A stretch of 64,000 nt of DNA from Coriolopsis trogii (GCA_020543525.1 JAHYIO010000003.1:2108001-2172000); one strand, 5' to 3'. Counted from the first letter of the stretch, positions 38,718 through 50,939 are shown. Notes: generated by a model from the letters alone, not told the origin. A program made the numbers and translations.

Positions 38718-41081
38718 CGAACGGACCGCATGAATTATGGTGTCACTGTATGATAGAACATTCCCTCTTTCGACCGCTTGCTTGTTTGCTATTCCCCATT
38801 ACCCGTCCCCCATCGTTCCCTGCCCCAGCCACATCATCATGCACGCCCAACCCCGTAACCCGCATCGTCCGTTGTCTCCGGCCTCTCGTGCAGGCTTCCG
38901 ATGGACGTATCCCCCGCGCATACATCGCAGTTCGTGTCGTCTGTCGGCTTGCTTCTTGTCCCCGGTCTCTCGCCCCTCATCCCTGTTCGCGGCCGTGTAC
39001 TCTTTGCTATCGCCATCTCGCTGTTTCAATCCGCATCTACCCCCCACATGTAACAATAGCTTACAACAGAGGAATTCGAAGAACAAGTAATGTATCGTTT
39101 GCTTCTATGCATCGACGCCGTCTCCGTCTCCATCTCCTCGCGCTCCCAGCGCCGGCGTCCCGATCGCACGACGGCGTCCGACGGTGACGGTTCGCCAGCT
39201 GCTGTTGTTTTGCGCCAGTGGCATCGACGAATCCGACCTCCGCCGCACGCTCTGCTTGTTGGGCAACGTCAACGAGGATGACGAGCGCCCGTTGGTCGTC
39301 GTCAAGGGTTTGTGTTGCTCTGGGTGGGTTCAGGGTCCCCCCCTCGGCTGCTCTTTCAGCACCCATGGATGCCAGATGCATTGTGTCATCGACTCGTCGG
39401 ACTCTCGAACGGTGACATTCTTCCCATGGACAGCTCCCGGGGGGGCATGTACTGGCAGACGCGCAGGCAAGAAGCACGTCCACTCGATCGGCGGCTGGCG
39501 TGCAGTCTTCCCGAGTCCCGTGCGCGGCCGGATTCGCAAGGGGGACACGCCCATCTGCCATGCGCGCAGCGCGTCCACGTCCTGTTCCTTGGCCTAGTGG
39601 TGGCGGACGGGCGTGCGGGGTTAAGGAGGGGAGGAAGCGCAGGGGAGAAGGGGGCTTCGTGATTTCAGAATCAGCTTCGCGCAAGGAGTCTCGGAAGGCC
39701 CTGTGTACGCGCGCGCCCCGGTCTGGACGTTTATGAGCCTCGTGGGGGGGCGGCTCTTCCAGTTGTCGTCGACGACAGGCGCGCGAGCAGCTGCGTGGTG
39801 GATTCGGAAGTCGCAAGTGCCGCTCTGGGGTATTTGGAATGGAGACGGACGCGAAGGTGAGCTCAGAAGGCCGCGGACGGTGTCGTTAGCCCACGAGCGA
39901 ACGAACGAACGAATGGGACGTGCGGGCGTCTGCGGTGGCGCCTGCAGCGGATGCGGATGCCGTGAGGATCGTCGGAGAAGGAAGGAGGACCGTTGACGAA
40001 AGCGGGAGAGTTGTTGCGGAGTGGGGCGGGTGCGGTGGTTCGTGGGTCGTAAGCGGCTACGGCAGCCATGGGCACGTCCTGGGGGAGAAGCTTCTGACAT
40101 CATGTCGGACTGCGAATGCGAGAATATCCGGATATGAAGTGGGGAGGGAGCGGCTTTTGCTCTTGCGCTGCTTCTGCCACGGCTCGCGGTTCGGTGCTGG
40201 ACGGTGTCTTGGGGACATAGAGGGGGTTTGCGGCGTGCTACGTACGGCGACTTGGGAAGAGTTGAGACCGAGGGTTCTCCTGATCCCCTGGAGGATGGTT
40301 TGGGGTGCGAGGATGCCTTTTGGGTACTACGGAGGACGTCAAGGGCCTGGTCGGTGATTGAGTTCGCTGTTCGGAGTCGGAGCTGGACGACTGGACTTCG
40401 CCTGGGTCCTTGGAGATGATTGGCGGACAGAAGCACCGCAGAGCAGGACACTAGCGGCGACCCATGTAAACGGCTCTTGTTAGCTATGGTCGAGATACGC
40501 ACGTACGTACGTACATACTACCTGAGATGTCTCTGCCTACGGAGGCTCTGGAACCCTATACATACGGCTCGTTCGGCATCTCCTGAATTACTTGCCTTGC
40601 AAAATTTACCCAGGGATGCGCTATGTCATCCTAGGCCGGTGGCAATACGGCAATTGTCAAATCAACCTCGGCCCCAAGTTGCTAATTTGTTGGCTAGGAC
40701 AATCCAGAGCTGGTGTGGTTCTAGCGATATCAGGGAATGGAAGACTGGGATGTCCTGATGTTTTTACTCCCAACTCGAGTCGTCTGATGCATATCAGGTC
40801 GCGTCAGAGGCTGCGGAGAGGGCCTGCAAGTGCAGAAGATAGCTTATTTGCCTGGTACGCGTCGTGGTGGCGTCCGACGAGAGCGATAATGAAGTGGTGG
40901 AAACCAGGGGAATCGGGATCTTATTCTCAACTCAGCGGCCCTCGAGAGGCACAGCGAGCCGGTCCGGGTACTGCCGAGTGAAAGATAGCATCGCAGCGCT
41001 CAGCCACCCACTCGCCGCTTGCTCTGATCCACGACTCGTTCTCGTCCCTCTCCCCCCCTCGCCGCGTCCGTAGCTGCCGAT
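38718..41081. other. 2.4-kb interval between CRM1 and TMA20
   Basis: It starts with the CRM1 3' end. Several long frames are open because the DNA is GC-rich (reverse 39621-40502, 293 codons; + 39184-39597, 137 codons; + 40592-40981, 129 codons). None has a family motif, a plausible membrane pattern or consistent splice signals, and they overlap on opposite strands. A short (ACGT)n palindromic repeat is at about 40499-40516. Confidence 0.4.
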
Positions 41082-41838
41082 ATGTTCAAAAAGTGCGCTT
41101 GCACCCACACGTGCGCTTCCGCCTCGTTGACGCGTGCGTCAGATTCCAGCCGGCCTCGGATGTCTCGGGTCAAGTCAGCGTGAAGTCCTCCGTCCAGCGT
41201 TCCATCCGCACGAACATCCTTTCCAAGTGGAACATCAACCCGGAGACGTTTGAGCAGATCTGGCCCAAGAAGGAGTCCCTTACGCTCGTCAAGTGGTACG
41301 TACTCGCGCACCTCGATCCCCGGGAGGCGATGTCGACCTGTGCCCCCCTCCCGTCTTCTCGATACGCAGCCGGGACCACATATCCATCTACACTCTTCAT
41401 GGCGAGCCTCTCTTCTTCCAGCACTTTGATGGCCCATTCTATCCGACGCTGAGGCTTCTCCATAAGTGTGCGTTCTCCGCTGCCGAGCCGTCGTGTCATC
41501 GCCGCGCGTCGTATCCTAACTGACAGCGAGCGGCTTCCGACGCAGACCCGTCGATTTTGCCTATGGTCAGGGTGGACCGCGGCGCGATCCGATTCCTCCT
41601 TGCTGGTGCACACATGATGTGTCCGGGCCTGACCTCTGCAGGGGGCTACCTCCCCCCTGCGGACGCTGCGCTCGCGGAGGGCACGCCCGTCGCCATCCAC
41701 GCCGAGGGCAAGGAGCATGCAGCCGCGATCGGTGTCACCAAGCTCTCTACGGAGGAGATCCGAAGGGTGAACAAGGGCGTCGGGGTCGAGACGGTGACGT
41801 ACTTGGGGGACGATCTGTGGCGAGTCCAAGAGTTGTAA
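41082..41838 (+). CDS. TMA20: TMA20 / MCT1 translation factor with PUA domain
   Basis: Four exons: 41082-41092, 41143-41295, 41370-41467, 41546-41838; 184 residues. The start gives MFKKF after splicing of the 11-nt first exon. The N-terminal domain contains VSVKSSVQRSIRTNIL and PKKESLTLVK; the junction of exons 3 and 4 yields LRLLHKYPSILP, the family sequence. The C-terminal PUA domain reads VDRGAIRFLLAGAHMMCPGLTS, VAIHAEGKEHAAAIGVTK and VNKGVGVETVTYL. TMA20 (MCT-1 in animals) works with TMA22/DENR to release tRNA and mRNA from 40S subunits after termination and in reinitiation. The donor of intron 3 is the second of two overlapping GTs (AAGT|GTGCGT); the first does not keep frame. Confidence 0.92.
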
Positions 41839-43106
41839 TTGCTTGATGTACCAACAGGTTGGGATGGGATGCGCGTGCGGGCGCTGGTGTCTCTGGACTG
41901 CGGCGATGCTGTAACAACACTGGCCGGTTACTGACTCGTGCGTCGGATGGTCTGCGTCGAGGACGCTGACCCTGGTTTTCCACATATGCCGTGCGTGTGC
42001 CGGGCGGGCAGCCTCTCCCGCGACTTCGCTCTCCAAGGCACTGCTCGACGTCTGCGGTCGCCTAACCCGGCGCTGGAGGGTGTGGGAAGGAGGAAGTGCA
42101 ACACGCTCCTGGGCAGGCGCAGACCGGAAGCACGTAGAATGTGGCAGAACGATGCTCGGCAAGCTGCGAGAAGACGCTGTCCACGACGGCGCTGAGATCG
42201 ACAGTCTGTCCCTCGGCTGTTCCCCCATCCAGCACGTTGCACAGACGACAGCGGCCGCTCGGGCACGCCACGCTCGGTGTCCCTCCTCCTGCCCGCGATG
42301 TTCCCCGCCCCAGACGCGATCCGGCATGCCACATACACCGGAATGGGCAGATTGAACTCTATAGTACAAGCACAACCCCCACCGTCCCTTCGCGGCACAA
42401 TTCCTCAGACACGTAACGTGCGCACTGTGGCAGGCGCGCTTGCGTCCCCTCCGATCTTTCGTCCCATCCCTTCTCCTTCTTCTTCGTCCCTCGGCGCGGA
42501 GGAGCGAGCCAAGCGCGCCCGCTGTGTTCCACTCTTCCACGCTGCCAGCTCGAGAAGCGTTCCCCATGTTTCTAGCTTTGATTGGTCTCCAGGCGGATGG
42601 GTGTCCTCATCATGGATCCGGCGGCAGCAGCAGTAGCAGCAGCAGCAGCATCTGTTTGGATGTCTGCGCTGTGGCTCGATGCCCGTTGCCCTTTGTGCCC
42701 GTGCCCTGTCCCCTGTCCACAGTGCCCGATCAGGAAATCTTCGTGGACATGTCCACTCGCCGGTAAGTGGTCCGTCTACGGGCGCGTCGCGCTCCCAGGC
42801 AAGCAGAGGCGCGCCCACCCGCACCGTTCCAGGATGGAGATCGTGATGTCGAAGTTGGCGGACGGCGGTAGGGTCCGCCGTCAGCACTGCCGTATAATTC
42901 GTGTCAATGCAGAGGAATATATATTCGCGTCTCGCACTCCGTGTTCTTGGTGTGTCTCCAACGGTCCCCCAGTCTTCCCTCTCTCCGAGTCTCTCTCTCT
43001 CGTCCTCGCGGTCGTAGCTCGGGCGGACAACTCTGTGGCTGCTGGACACTGTAGAATAGTTACCACCCCGCCTCCGAACGGTTCTACATACGGACATTAC
43101 GACGAG
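41839..43106. other. Interval between TMA20 and the first Zn2Cys6 gene
   Basis: No supported gene. A 465-codon reverse-strand frame (41170-42567) runs through the TMA20 exons and is a GC-driven shadow. An imperfect CAG trinucleotide repeat lies at 42623-42650. A TATA-like run (AATATATATTC) near 42912-42922 is about 190 bp before the next start codon. Confidence 0.45.
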
Positions 43107-43630
43107 ATGGCGAAGACGAAGGCATGTCGCGAGTGCTCGTGGCGCAAGGGTACGCAGTCAAGCTCTTTTGCCCCTAGTCCCCCAACCTGACCGCCACTCA
43201 TCGTGTTGGCGTCGTGCAGTGAAGTGCGTCATGGACGAGGGCGCACCGTGCCAAGAATGCACGAAAAGAAAGGCGGTATGCGAGCAACGGGGTCCTGCCT
43301 CCGCTACTCCGTGCGACACCTGGTGCGTGTACCCGACTCCCTCCGTCCTGCGGTAGGCGAGGGAGGGTGCTAACGTGTCGCGGGTTGTCGTCTTCCAGCA
43401 AAAAGGCCCACCTCGGTTGCGAGCGACCTGACCTAGAGATGAGCTGCCTGTACTGTGCGCGGATGAACGTGCCGTGCACGACATCCGCGGACTCCGGTAA
43501 GTGCTCTCGGCCGAACCTGGTAGCAGGACTAGTGGTGGACGGCACGCTAACGTTATCGTCGGGCGTGGTTCGTTGGATCCCGGTACCTAGCTTCGCCGCC
43601 GCCGCCGCCGTCGCGCGCCCCGTACTTTGA
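43107..43630 (+). CDS. Small double Zn2Cys6 protein, copy 1
   Basis: Exons 43107-43149, 43220-43322 and 43399-43630 give 125 residues. The first cluster is C-x2-C-x6-C-x7-C-x2-C-x6-C (CRECSWRKVKC ... CQECTKRKAVC). The second is C-x2-C-x6-C-x8-C-x2-C-x6-C (CDTCKKAHLGC ... CLYCARMNVPC). Each matches the GAL4-type binuclear zinc cluster. The intron between exons 2 and 3 splits the codon of the second cysteine of cluster two (TG|C). After cluster two the frame may end in a short tail as given, or splice at a good GTAAGT donor at 43497, as its paralogues do; no downstream exon could be chosen. There is no fungal transcription-factor middle domain. Function is unknown; DNA binding is an inference from the clusters. 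Confidence 0.72.
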
Positions 43631-46123
43631 CGTCGTCCTGAACACGCCCTGATGTGGCTTGTCGCTTACCGACGTCGAGGCACCTGCCGGCCGAGGAATC
43701 AGGAAGGAGTGCCGTGGCTGCAAAGGCGGAGGGGGTGGGGTTCGTAGTCTATGGAATTGGTATTTTCTTGCGTTGGCGAGCCGGCGGAGAGCCGTAGCGT
43801 ACACTTTACTTAATGATTGGGACATTGGATCGGGGATGCGGCGCAGGAGGCCCGATGCATTATACTGTAAATACTTTCCAGGCTGTTGAACAGACGTACG
43901 GTTTAATGATACTGGGAGCTTGGAGCCGGATGGCGATCGGTCGAGTTCTCTGATTCGCCGCGACGCGTTCGCGTTTCAGAATCGGCGCATGTTCCAGTAG
44001 AACCCGGTCTTTCATGTGTGCAGTTTAGATTGAACTCTGAGGATGGGATGATGTCCGAGGGGTGCGAGAGGAAGCCAATATCAACGCGCAGCGTCGAGAA
44101 GGCTTCGACAGTGGGCGCGTGAAGTGATATGAGCGCGTCGATGGATGGGAGACCGACGTGTCCGTCGCCGGGGCTCTGTTGGCCAATGCGCAGAGGGGAC
44201 TCGCAGGGTCGGAATTCGAGAGGGAGAGCCGCCGGCAAGCTGGCAGCTGGAATCAGGGGCGAGATCCGTTGCGCACGCAGGCAATCTCTCGGGACTCACA
44301 CAACGTGCCTCGCCAACGCCAATGCCACGCGAGCAGAACTCTGTTGACCGGCAAAAGCGCTCGTCTGTCTTCTAGCCTCTTCCTGCCCATCTCCTTCTCG
44401 CCCACTGCGGGCACCGATACCTGTACCTCGTTTGTTCAGAGTGCGTGCGCACGTCGTCAGTCGAAGCAGGGACACGCCAGGAAGCCATGCTCCGCCGCAC
44501 GCCTGCACGCCCTCCATCAACTGCACTAAATGGCCGTGGCATGCGCTCGGTCGTAGTGCGTTTCCGCCGCAGACCACGATATGATCTCGCGAGACTGACA
44601 AGCCGGTTTCCGTTTCTGTGCGAACCAATAGGTGTTTTCTCCTATTCCCGTCCGCGCATGGCGCGCGTGCTCATATGACGTCCACCCACCCAGCGGCCAA
44701 AGAAGGTTAGGCCCGTTCCCCCTGGGGCTTCGTGCGCAGGTCATCCAGAGAAGTCTTCTTTGCATGCTGATGCGCGACGTGGACGCTCGTTCGGTGTTAG
44801 CAAGGTGGTTTGAGCCGTCCGGATTACGCTCTGTGCTCCAGTCTCTCGGAAGATCCGACAGCCCCAATGGCGCTCCCACGGACGCTCACCAGCACCCGCG
44901 GTGAGTTCATGTCTCTTGATATGTTTCATTTACCGAAGGCGTCCCTTTCCCAACGTGCGTGTATGTCCTGTCAATTATCCCGTCCACTTCGTTCACGTCA
45001 CCCATCCAGGCCCGGAGCCCGTTGACAATGACGAGAGGTCGACGATACGCTTGTACGTATTCTGTCTCGCAGCAAGATCGATTACAGACCGCGTTCGTGT
45101 TTCAACCCCACATGTTCGTTTCATACTACTAGTAGGCCCGTCCGCACGTAGCAGCGTCATATCGTGGTCAGTCCTTTGACAGATTGGCGCAGAGACACGC
45201 ATAGCGATCTGGGCCAAATTGACGGCTCGGACTGCAAGACTGACCCTGCATGCCAGCATCCGATGAGCACCAGCCGTGGTGGCGCATCCCCTCCCACATC
45301 GGCGTGCGTCTCAGTCGTGCAACGCGGCCGTCGGGATGTAGCACCTTCCATGCAGGACCGTTTTCGACCCGGTATTGCGTCTTCACCTAATATAGGGATT
45401 TTCCGCAGCCATCGCGTGCGTGGCACCGAACCCCAGCCGACGGTGACTCGACTCTTTCCACAACGACGACCGTGCGACTGCTCCTACTCTGCATGGCCTC
45501 TGCGGCGGCCAGTGCGTCCTGACCCTCGTACGCGGGCGCGGCGCAGAACGTGTTCGGTAAGAGCTGTCAGAGACTCGTTGCATGCTGCGCCTCGCTCCGC
45601 CTTTCCTCTATCTGTGTGCTATCACGGCATCCAATCAGGGCTTTCTTTGTCTCCTTTCGCTCGCCTCGATGGCGGCGATGGCTGATGCCGACTTCTGGAC
45701 CCAGCGCACCTGGCGATGAAACGAGAACGCCGTCTGGGGTACGAACTCTATCCCCCCAGGTGGGTAACGGCGAACCCGGTTCTGCGTTGGCTGATTTGGA
45801 GGGGACGCGTGTCCCGTCCAGGCGGGCGGTTGGCCCAAGGGCCGTCCCTTGTTCGAGCGATTAATCCTCTGATGAGCTTTCCCACCATTAACCCAGGGCC
45901 TCATGAACGAACCGCGGACGGCAAATTCCAAATTACGGCCCGCTGCCCTGGGAAGCCTGAAGGGGCGCTGTCAAAGTTTCGGGAGCCATCGCACTGTACG
46001 CGAGCGCGAGTCGGTCTCGCGGAGCATCGCGTTACCCCAGCTCTATGGCGAGTTATATAACCGTTCTACGCGCTGTCGTCGCCCTCCCCAGTTCCCCGCT
46101 CCGCATACTCCTCCACCCCCGCC
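43631..46123. other. Interval between Zn2Cys6 copies 1 and 2
   Basis: Nothing recognised on either strand. Open frames are short or motif-free. I did not find the X or Y segments described further right. Confidence 0.4.
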
Positions 46124-46976
46124 ATGAAGAAGCTCTTGAAGGCCACGGGCATCCAGAAACCTACGAGGCACACCCGCGTCGGCATGTCCTGTCGCGCCTG
46201 TGCAGACAGCAAGAGTGAGTCCCGCATTGTGTCTCTGTCCCCCTCCGCCCCCCTCCTCGTGTTCATGAACGTCCCCCGCCTTGCATGTGCAGTCCGTTGC
46301 TACAGGAGGGATCCTACGACGACCGGTCCGTGCGAGAAGTGCGTGGAGCGGCGAATCCATTGCGAGTGGCCTCAAGGTGGTTCAAAGCGGGCCTGTCAGA
46401 GGTGGTACGTACCGCCTCTTCCGACTCTCCCGCCCCGCCTCTCCCTCATGTCGCGTGTCATGACGTGCAGCAAGAAGCTGAAGGCCCGCTGCGAGCCCGC
46501 CGACTCCGCCGTCTACCCGGGTGCGTGCACCGCCTGCATCGTGAGCGACGAGGTGTGCTCGCGAGCTACCAGCCAGCGCGGTGAGTCGCGCTTCTGTCCT
46601 TTGCCTCGGTCCTCCGTTCATGCCGTGCCCCCTCCTTCCCCCCTCCGTCTGTCCCGCCCTCTCGGTGTGCAGGGGCGTCAAGCGCTGCCGGAGGCGTCCA
46701 AGGCCTGGGCGTCGCTGGCCCATCCCACGCCGGACCGTCCCAGGTCGGCTACACGCACACTGGCAGTGAGTGTTCCCACCCCGTTCGACCTCCGGACATG
46801 CCGACCGACGCCCACTCAACCCCTGGATCCATTCAGCTCCTCAAAATGGGAACGCGCAGCCGGTCCTGCACGTCAACACGAACGTCTCGCAGACGTCCCC
46901 CGCCACGCCGCCGTCTTGCACAAGCAGTCCGCGGTCGTACTGGGAGACGGTGCTCCCGGCAGAAGACCTGCAGTGA
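46124..46976 (+). CDS. Small double Zn2Cys6 protein, copy 2
   Basis: Five exons: 46124-46214, 46293-46404, 46471-46580, 46673-46765, 46837-46976; 181 residues. A basic N-terminal tail precedes cluster one (CRACADSKIRC, ten residues, CEKCVERRIHC, then EWP). Cluster two is CQRCKKLKARC, eleven residues, CTACIVSDEVC. Both have the GAL4-type spacing C-x2-C-x6-C on each side. The Gly/Ser-rich linker and the C-terminal Asn/Ser/Pro tail, ending WETVLPAEDLQ, are not a known domain. Intron positions match the other copies: one inside the Lys/Ile codon after the second cysteine, and one splitting TG|C in cluster two. A TATA-like sequence (TTATATAA) lies near 46050-46057, about 70 bp before the ATG. A run of 12 C follows the stop. 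Confidence 0.82.
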
Positions 46977-46983
46977 ATTTCTG

Positions 46984-46995
46984 CCCCCCCCCCCC
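46984..46995 (+). repeat. Poly-C run (12 C)
   Basis: A homopolymer directly after the stop codon of Zn2Cys6 copy 2. The length is likely to vary or be misread. Confidence 0.8.
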
Positions 46996-48102
46996 TCCCT
47001 CCTCCTCTTGATACGCGTTCAGGGTCGCCCCGCTGGGCGCGCCGTCAAAATAATAGCCTGAAACGCAATAGTTGTACAACGCTCGCCTTACTCTACGTCG
47101 TCTTGGTTTCCCGCCGCCGTAATCGTGCTCGGTCTCGGTCTTCTTTGTGTCGGCCTCCTTTGCCTAATTGCCTCCCTATTGTGGGTGCGCCCAGCCTCTC
47201 TCACGTGTAGCCAGTGTCCTATTGTTTACGTCTTGCCCTCGGTGCTCAAGATCTTATTGTACGTCCCGCGCCAATTGTATATACGATCGCCTAGTAGTAG
47301 TTCCCCCCTTGTTTGCGAATTCGATCTCCGCGTGCCACGCTTGGTTGTTTGTACTAGTCGAGTAGATCGAGCAGGAGAGGGGGCCACCCGCGAGTCTGTT
47401 TATCGATCCGCGACGATCGATGCTAGGCACTCACGCACGCCGTCTGTCGATCGGCAGATTAGCGGGAGGCTGACCAAGACCCAACTCTTGTCCTCGTGAG
47501 TCGGTCGGCTCGAGGACCCCGGTGTGTGGGTGTTGCTATCAGTGTCTGTGTCTGTATGTTGTCTGACGGCTGTGTGTTCAACCGGGTGGTATGTCCGGGC
47601 TCATGCGCTTTTGTTTGAACGCCGGGCGCTGTATAGCCACCGAGCCGCTCGCCGCACTTGCCCGATCGGCTGAGGGCAGTGTCCTTGATGTGGTTTAGCG
47701 CCACAGAGTACTTTGGCGGCGGACGTCCTATGCACGACGGCGACGCCGCTCGCGACAACGACGACGACGACGACGGGCGCCTTGGGATATAAGCCTCTCA
47801 AGATGAGCAGCGTCCGCACAATCTGGGGGGAAGGGCTGTTTCTCGGGCTGTGTCCGTTACCATCAACAGACAGAAGCCTGTCACGATGGCCGGGGAAAGG
47901 GGAGCTCGAGCGGCGGCTTCGCAGACCTCAGCAAACCGTGCTCGCGAGCGAACAGCAAAGAGACAACGGAGTGTTGTGTTCTGACAGATACAGTCCTAAT
48001 TGTTGAGGGGACTCGCCGATGGGAACGGTGGGCGGTAGTAGGGCGCGCTCAGCATGAACTTGGGAGGTGGCCGGCCTTCCGTTTGGGGCCTCGGATGACG
48101 AG
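46996..48102. other. Interval right of Zn2Cys6 copy 2
   Basis: No supported gene. A hydrophobic + frame at 47125-47499 could encode a short membrane segment but has no other support. Confidence 0.4.
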
Positions 48103-48339
48103 TCAGATAGTCAAAATCGGACCCAGTGGGAAGGGAAAACTCGGGAGGGTGGCACTGGCAGTGAGCGCGGCGGCGGCGGACATAACCGCGCCCCATTGGG
48201 TTATTAGATCATAAACTTGGCTAAGCGAGAATATAGTCGGTTTGTGCGTGAGAGGCTCTAGAGTCTCGGACGGAGAGCTTGCAAACTCTTCCTCAAAGTT
48301 GGTGATCTCGACGAAGAGGACGCGCATGCAAAAGGCCAT
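48103..48339 (-). CDS. Possible small protein, 78 residues
   Basis: A complete reverse-strand frame with protein-like composition (MRVLFVEITNFEEEFASS, then IFSLSQVYDLITQWG and a hydrophobic C terminus). Not recognised, and no splice or repeat support. Confidence 0.25.
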   Translation of the reverse strand: MAFCMRVLFVEITNFEEEFASSPSETLEPLTHKPTIFSLSQVYDLITQWGAVMSAAAALTASATLPSFPFPLGPILTI

Positions 48340-48868
48340 ACAGCGTATGAACGAAGGGTTTCAATAAGCGCCCTAGTGACGGGTCACGTGGAGGGCAGTG
48401 TGGCTAGGCTCGGCTGTTCAAACTTTGACTTCGAACTTGCCCCCAGCCGCCTACCGCATTCCCGCCTCCTCTCGATGCCGCGGTGTTCCTGCACTTGTCC
48501 TGTACCGCGCACAGTCCTCCCACATTCTGTCTATGGTGCTTCGGACAGCCAATGGTGGTGCTGGCAACAACTCACGAGTCCCACACATCATATGGAACTA
48601 GGCCCTGTCCGAGACGGATATCCAGGTAGTAGTACACGCACTGTTTTCCTTCCATATCGACTTCCTTACCGCGAGCGGCCGCGCGATCTGTCCGACTCAA
48701 CGTTCGCGCGCGCCGCTCACACCCTTCTTGATTTCAATATGATCCTCGAAATCTGGATATTCCCAGCCGCTGGTGGCGCGATGTCCGTGTTAAAGGGGCG
48801 TTACGTGGGTCAAGTACCGTCTGTCTCACTTGCCAGCACGGACGACGGATCGGAGCGGTTATCGGAAG

Positions 48869-49377
48869 TCAGGAAGCGAGGAGGAGGGACAGTGGCTTCC
48901 CATCCTCGTCCAATAATCCGGGCTCCCAATTGATGTTCTCCCACATCGTGGCCCGTCCCTTGGCGACCACAGTCACGCTCCCTCCCTTCTCTGGCGTGAA
49001 TGATGTAGGACCGTACTCAATGTATGCATGCGATCGTATTTACTCTCTTCTCTCCTCTCTTCACAGGCCGTCAGGACCCTTAGTTCCGCCGTCTCGGCCA
49101 ACAGATCCATTTCAGATTTTTCTCCCATGACGGTCGTGGCAAGACGGTGTCGAGCAGATAGGTTGAGATAATGCCAGCGTTTGAGCTCATCGTGTAACGG
49201 TCTGTGGGCCCTTGATCTTCCGCCTATCGCGGTTGGGAGACAATGGGGTCCTTGAGTTGCTGCTTGCTTTCTGGGGACAATCCCCAGCTCTTCGCACCAG
49301 TAAGTGTCATCCAGAAGCTTTTTGAACCCTAGCCTGATGATCAAACCCTGACGTCGAAGACTCGCAGCCATGCGCAC
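48869..49377 (-). CDS. Reverse-strand segment X, copy 1 (unknown protein)
   Basis: Two coding-like blocks are seen. One (49377 to about 49078) contains LGFKKLLDDTYWCEELGIVPR and ELKRWHYLNLS. The other (about 49018-48869) contains FTPEKGGSVTVVAKGRA, then MWENINWEPGLLDEDGKPL and a stop. A GT..AG intron of about 45 nt may lie between them, but the phases do not match cleanly, so the copy may be damaged. A related second block recurs at 53848-54000. The family is not recognised. Confidence 0.35.
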
Positions 49378-49982
49378 TCTCCGAATACCGTCACGCGCAT
49401 GCTTGGGGCGAAGTCATTGAACGCAAGTGCGCCCTGTGGCCGACGCGTGTCGTTCGATATCCTCCGCGCGTCGAAGGTAGTAGTGAGTGTGGGGCGTGTG
49501 GCCGGAAGAGCGCCCTGAGCGCTGCGGAGGATTTTCCTCTATCTTCCTCTTCCCCCATCTGGTCACCCCATTACGCTGGCTCCCACATACTCCTTCACCT
49601 ACGACTGACCTGCGAGGCAACCCCCGGACCTGCCCTTGCACCGAATATGATAATTCCGAGAAGCGCCAGGATATGTGGGTTCAACGTCGCATTTTTAGGG
49701 GAATTCAGCCGAGAGAAGTCGACAGACTGACGGACTGTCAATGCAGGTAGCCTTTCGCTGATTGCGTTCACACGCACAACAGGGTGTTGCTTGATTTGAG
49801 ACCTAGTTTTCTTTGGGACAATAGGGATATCTCGACGAACTCTAATGTCGCCAACTTGTGGCGACTCCGTACTTAAGTGTCATGTTCGAAACCCAACACC
49901 CCAAGTCTACTCTGCTCCTTCCCCCTTTTCCCTTCTGTCCTTTCATCTCTCTTCCTCACTGTCTTTATCCCTCACGACCTTC
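49378..49982. other. Upstream region of Zn2Cys6 copy 3, duplicated at 54.4-54.9 kb
   Basis: Parts of this interval (for example GAGCGCTGCGGAGGATTTTC near 49515) align by eye with 54470-54760, showing it belongs to the repeated unit. GTACTTAAG at 49869-49877 lies 156 bp before the ATG of copy 3; the same nine bases sit at the same distance before copy 5. Confidence 0.5.
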
Positions 49983-50016
49983 CCTCCTTCCTTCCTTCCT
50001 TCCTTCCTTCCTTCCT
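49983..50016 (+). repeat. (CTTC)n microsatellite in the leader of Zn2Cys6 copy 3
   Basis: About eight CTTC units end some 17 bp before the start codon. The corresponding leader of copy 4 is pyrimidine-rich but not a perfect repeat. Confidence 0.85.
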
Positions 50017-50032
50017 CTCTCCTTCGCTCGCT

Positions 50033-50939
50033 ATGGGCAAGAAGGCCACCCCACGACCCGTCAAGAAGTCTGTTACGCGACGCGGCCAGAACGCGTCCTC
50101 GCCAAGCGCGACGCGGCGGCGTCGTGAGGGGCCTGCTTGCACGCCTTGCATCCGAAGCAAAAGTGAGCTCGCGATCTCTCTCTCTCTTGTCACGTACTCC
50201 GTCAGAGTCATGTCTGACAATGGCAAAACCAGAGGGCTGCGTGAGCGTCGCAGGAGACCCGAACATTCAGTGCGCACGATGCAAGGAGAGGGGCATCGTC
50301 TGTATGTGGCCGGCTGCGAGCGAGGGGCCCGTCGTTGCGTGCGACGCATGGTGAGCTAGTGCCGCGCTGCGTTCTGAACGTGTTGGTTTACGGAACTCAC
50401 CTTCGCAGCAACGCGAGGAGCATGAAGTGCATCAAGGACGGAGGGGAGGGGACGTGCTTGTTTTGCGCGGAGGACGGGCGTGCGTGTGTGTATACCCCCA
50501 GTACGTGTTCACCCTCGACGCTTAGTGGAGGGAGAGTCAGTTTGTCGCCCGTGTAGGGAGAGTACGAGGCGTCGCCGAACACCACGACGCTGTCGAGGAC
50601 GCCGAACCTCAAGTGGGTCCGTCTGGCACCCATGGCCGTGCTGACCTCGCCCCTTCTGTCTCTCTCGATGGCGAAGAGGACTCGGACGATCCTACCACTC
50701 ATGGTGCACACGCCGGTGAGATTCCAGCTCGTCACTGTGGCTTTTGACACGAGTCCTGATCCTGCGTTCACTCAGGGTCGTCGAGTCTGTCGATCGACAC
50801 CGACCTTACGCGGGAAAGGGCGAGTTCTGGACCCAGCAGCGCCAGATCGTGGCGGTCTGTGTGTGGTATTGCACCGACTCCTGAAGAGGACGAAGGGGAT
50901 GAAGAGGACGAAGAGAACGAAGTGGATGAAGGGCTCTGA
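50033..50939 (+). CDS. Small double Zn2Cys6 protein, copy 3 (most complete)
   Basis: Five exons: 50033-50162, 50233-50350, 50409-50500, 50557-50715, 50776-50939; 220 residues. A basic N-terminal tail (MGKKATPRPVKKS, later RRRREG) precedes cluster one: CTPCIRSKKGC, ten residues, CARCKERGIVC, then MWP. Cluster two: CDACNARSMKC, eight residues, CLFCAEDGRAC, then VYTP. A Ser/Asp-rich linker (SLDGEEDSDD) leads to an acidic C terminus (PTPEEDEGDEEDEENEVDEG), which could act as an activation domain (inference). Exon-intron structure matches copies 2 and 4, including the TG|C split cysteine. A further GTGAGT donor follows the stop by about five bases and a matching acceptor is present, so an intron in the 3' untranslated region is likely. 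Confidence 0.85.

Noticed and set aside
39621..40502. 293-codon reverse-strand frame between CRM1 and TMA20
   Set aside because: Low-complexity Arg/Ser/Pro composition, competing + strand frames and no splice or family support.
41170..42567. 465-codon reverse-strand open frame
   Set aside because: It runs antisense through the TMA20 exons and introns, has no motif, and is best explained by high GC content lowering stop frequency.
42623..42650. CAG repeat as a possible polyglutamine gene
   Set aside because: The frames through it are interrupted by stops and no flanking coding sequence was found, so it is treated as a microsatellite.
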